Of a DNA stretch of 64,000 bases, positions 63,225 through 64,000 are shown piece by piece. Under the pieces are notes generated by a model that ran no database searches, was not told the DNA's origin, and saw nothing but the letters and a program-made list of their open reading frames with translations. A program made the translations under genes and the position numbers. The stretch comes from Planctomycetota bacterium (GTDB taxonomy: Bacteria > Planctomycetota > B15-G4 > SIAN01): NCBI GenBank assembly GCA_028289345.1, contig JANQQL010000019.1, positions 62,001 through 126,000 of the forward strand, read 5' to 3'. Numbering within the stretch: the first letter of the stretch is position 1; each line of letters starts with the position of its first letter.

Positions 63225-64000
63225 TCAAGAAGAGCCTGGCTCCACCCGGTAAGCCCCGTCGTCGGGCCGCACCGCCCGCGCAAACCACAGCGGCCGACGC
63301 AATCCGTCCGGGCCGGGGGCGGGGCGAGTCTTCTTCAGCCATTCGCGGAACACGTCCATGGACTTGTTGGTGTCGACGACGACATCTCCGTACTGATCGC
63401 TGGCGTCGGCTTTTTGCACTCGGACCGCCTGGTGCCAGCAGTGCATGCCAGAGACGGGGTCCGGCTGAACGGGGAAGGTCAGATTCTGGTGGACGCCGCC
63501 GTCGGTCCACCAAATGCGCTTGCTATCCGGGTCGTCGCTGGCGAAGGGCTGGATGCTTTCCACTTTGCGGAAGCGGTACTTGCCGGGCTCGAACTCTTCG
63601 CGAGTGACCTTGGCGCTGGCCCAACGGTCGGTGCCGACGTCGTCGAACAGTCGCCAGCGGCCCAGGTGGTGAGAGCAGGCGACCACGCCGGGGCGCATGC
63701 CTTCGGTGACCCAGACCTTGTTGACGAAGTGGCCGATGCGAGTGCTGACGCGCAACAGGTCTTCTGTCTTGACGCCGATTCGTTCGGCGTCTTCGGGATG
63801 GACCCAGACCGGGTTGGTGTTCGAAAGCTCATACAGCCACTTGGCATTGCCCGATCGGGTGTGAATCAGCGTCGGCAGACGGAAGGTTGGCACCAGGCAG
63901 TACTCGCCCTGGTCCACGTCCATGTGCTTGCGGTGGATGTGACTCTCGATGTACTCGGGAAGGGAGTACTCCGGCCAGTTCCACGCGTCCATGGTCGGGC
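63225..64000 (-). CDS. Molybdopterin oxidoreductase, C-terminal part (5' end outside window)
   Basis: About 258 residues are visible, and the frame continues past the right edge. The segment 'TRSGNAKWLYELSNTNPVWV', then 'HPEDAERIGVKTEDLLRVST' and 'EGMRPGVVACSHHLGRWRLF', is the molybdopterin-dinucleotide-binding beta-barrel that ends enzymes of the DMSO-reductase family. The catalytic Mo ligand and any iron-sulfur site are outside the window, so the substrate cannot be told. After the barrel is an unusually long tail ('PVQPDPVSGMHCWHQAVRVQ', 'KSMDVFREWLKKTRPAPGPD'), found in some large respiratory members. Members of this family sometimes carry selenocysteine or cysteine at the metal. Confidence 0.8.
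   Translation of the reverse strand, partial: PTMDAWNWPEYSLPEYIESHIHRKHMDVDQGEYCLVPTFRLPTLIHTRSGNAKWLYELSNTNPVWVHPEDAERIGVKTEDLLRVSTRIGHFVNKVWVTEGMRPGVVACSHHLGRWRLFDDVGTDRWASAKVTREEFEPGKYRFRKVESIQPFASDDPDSKRIWWTDGGVHQNLTFPVQPDPVSGMHCWHQAVRVQKADASDQYGDVVVDTNKSMDVFREWLKKTRPAPGPDGLRRPLWFARAVRPDDGAYRVEPGSS

Noticed and set aside
63225..63245. TGA at the end of the molybdopterin oxidoreductase as a second selenocysteine codon
   Set aside because: The frame after the TGA is Arg/Ser/Pro-rich without family resemblance, and the protein already has a complete C-terminal barrel and tail.

Overview
The window looks like a chromosomal segment of a Planctomycetota bacterium, possibly from a marine lineage. 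This is inferred from gene content, since no rRNA or housekeeping marker is present. The DNA is GC-rich. It carries large secreted repeat proteins (FG-GAP, PQQ-type propellers, BNR/sortilin-like propeller, parallel beta-helix, RHS/YD), several lipoproteins, ECF sigma factors paired with Ser/Thr kinase-TPR proteins, and sigma factors fused to membrane-anchored ectodomains. I saw no tRNA, rRNA, CRISPR array, insertion sequence or phage gene.

Layout. 1-10.9 kb: the end of a TPR protein, an FG-GAP protein, a DUF4382-type lipoprotein, a 1,095-residue triple beta-propeller lipoprotein, a small membrane protein, and an MsbA-like ABC exporter on the minus strand. 11.2-17.4 kb: a thioredoxin-fold protein read through an in-frame TGA (candidate selenoprotein), a lipoprotein of unknown function, a VTT/DedA-DUF547 fusion, and an ArsR-like regulator overlapping a CPBP intramembrane protease. 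17.7-30.6 kb: two ECF sigma/Ser-Thr kinase-TPR modules flanking two beta-helix proteins, a small SnoaL-like protein and a sulfatase-fold TPR lipoprotein. 30.7-36.2 kb (minus): a HEAT-repeat protein, a three-gene membrane/secreted operon, and a sortilin-like propeller. 36.9-49.3 kb: a coiled-coil protein, a 2,030-residue RHS protein, a sigma factor fused to a transmembrane segment and ectodomain, and a duplicated beta-helix protein. 49.6-55.0 kb (minus): a DUF4062-STAND NTPase that resembles anti-phage sensors, preceded by an ATP-grasp ligase and a zinc metallopeptidase. 55.4-64 kb: an acyl-CoA thioesterase, a Tsr3-like (DUF367) rRNA-modification protein, a secreted carboxypeptidase-regulatory-domain protein, a second membrane-tethered sigma factor, and the C-terminal part of a molybdopterin oxidoreductase.

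Two themes stand out. First, signalling: four sigma factors lie in 46 kb, two beside membrane kinases and two physically attached to the membrane and an extracytoplasmic region. None has a recognisable anti-sigma factor beside it. Second, the gene at 11181-12491 has all the visible marks of a selenoprotein: a UGA at the first position of a C-x-x-C redox motif, an intact reading frame on both sides, and a hairpin of the bacterial SECIS type just downstream.
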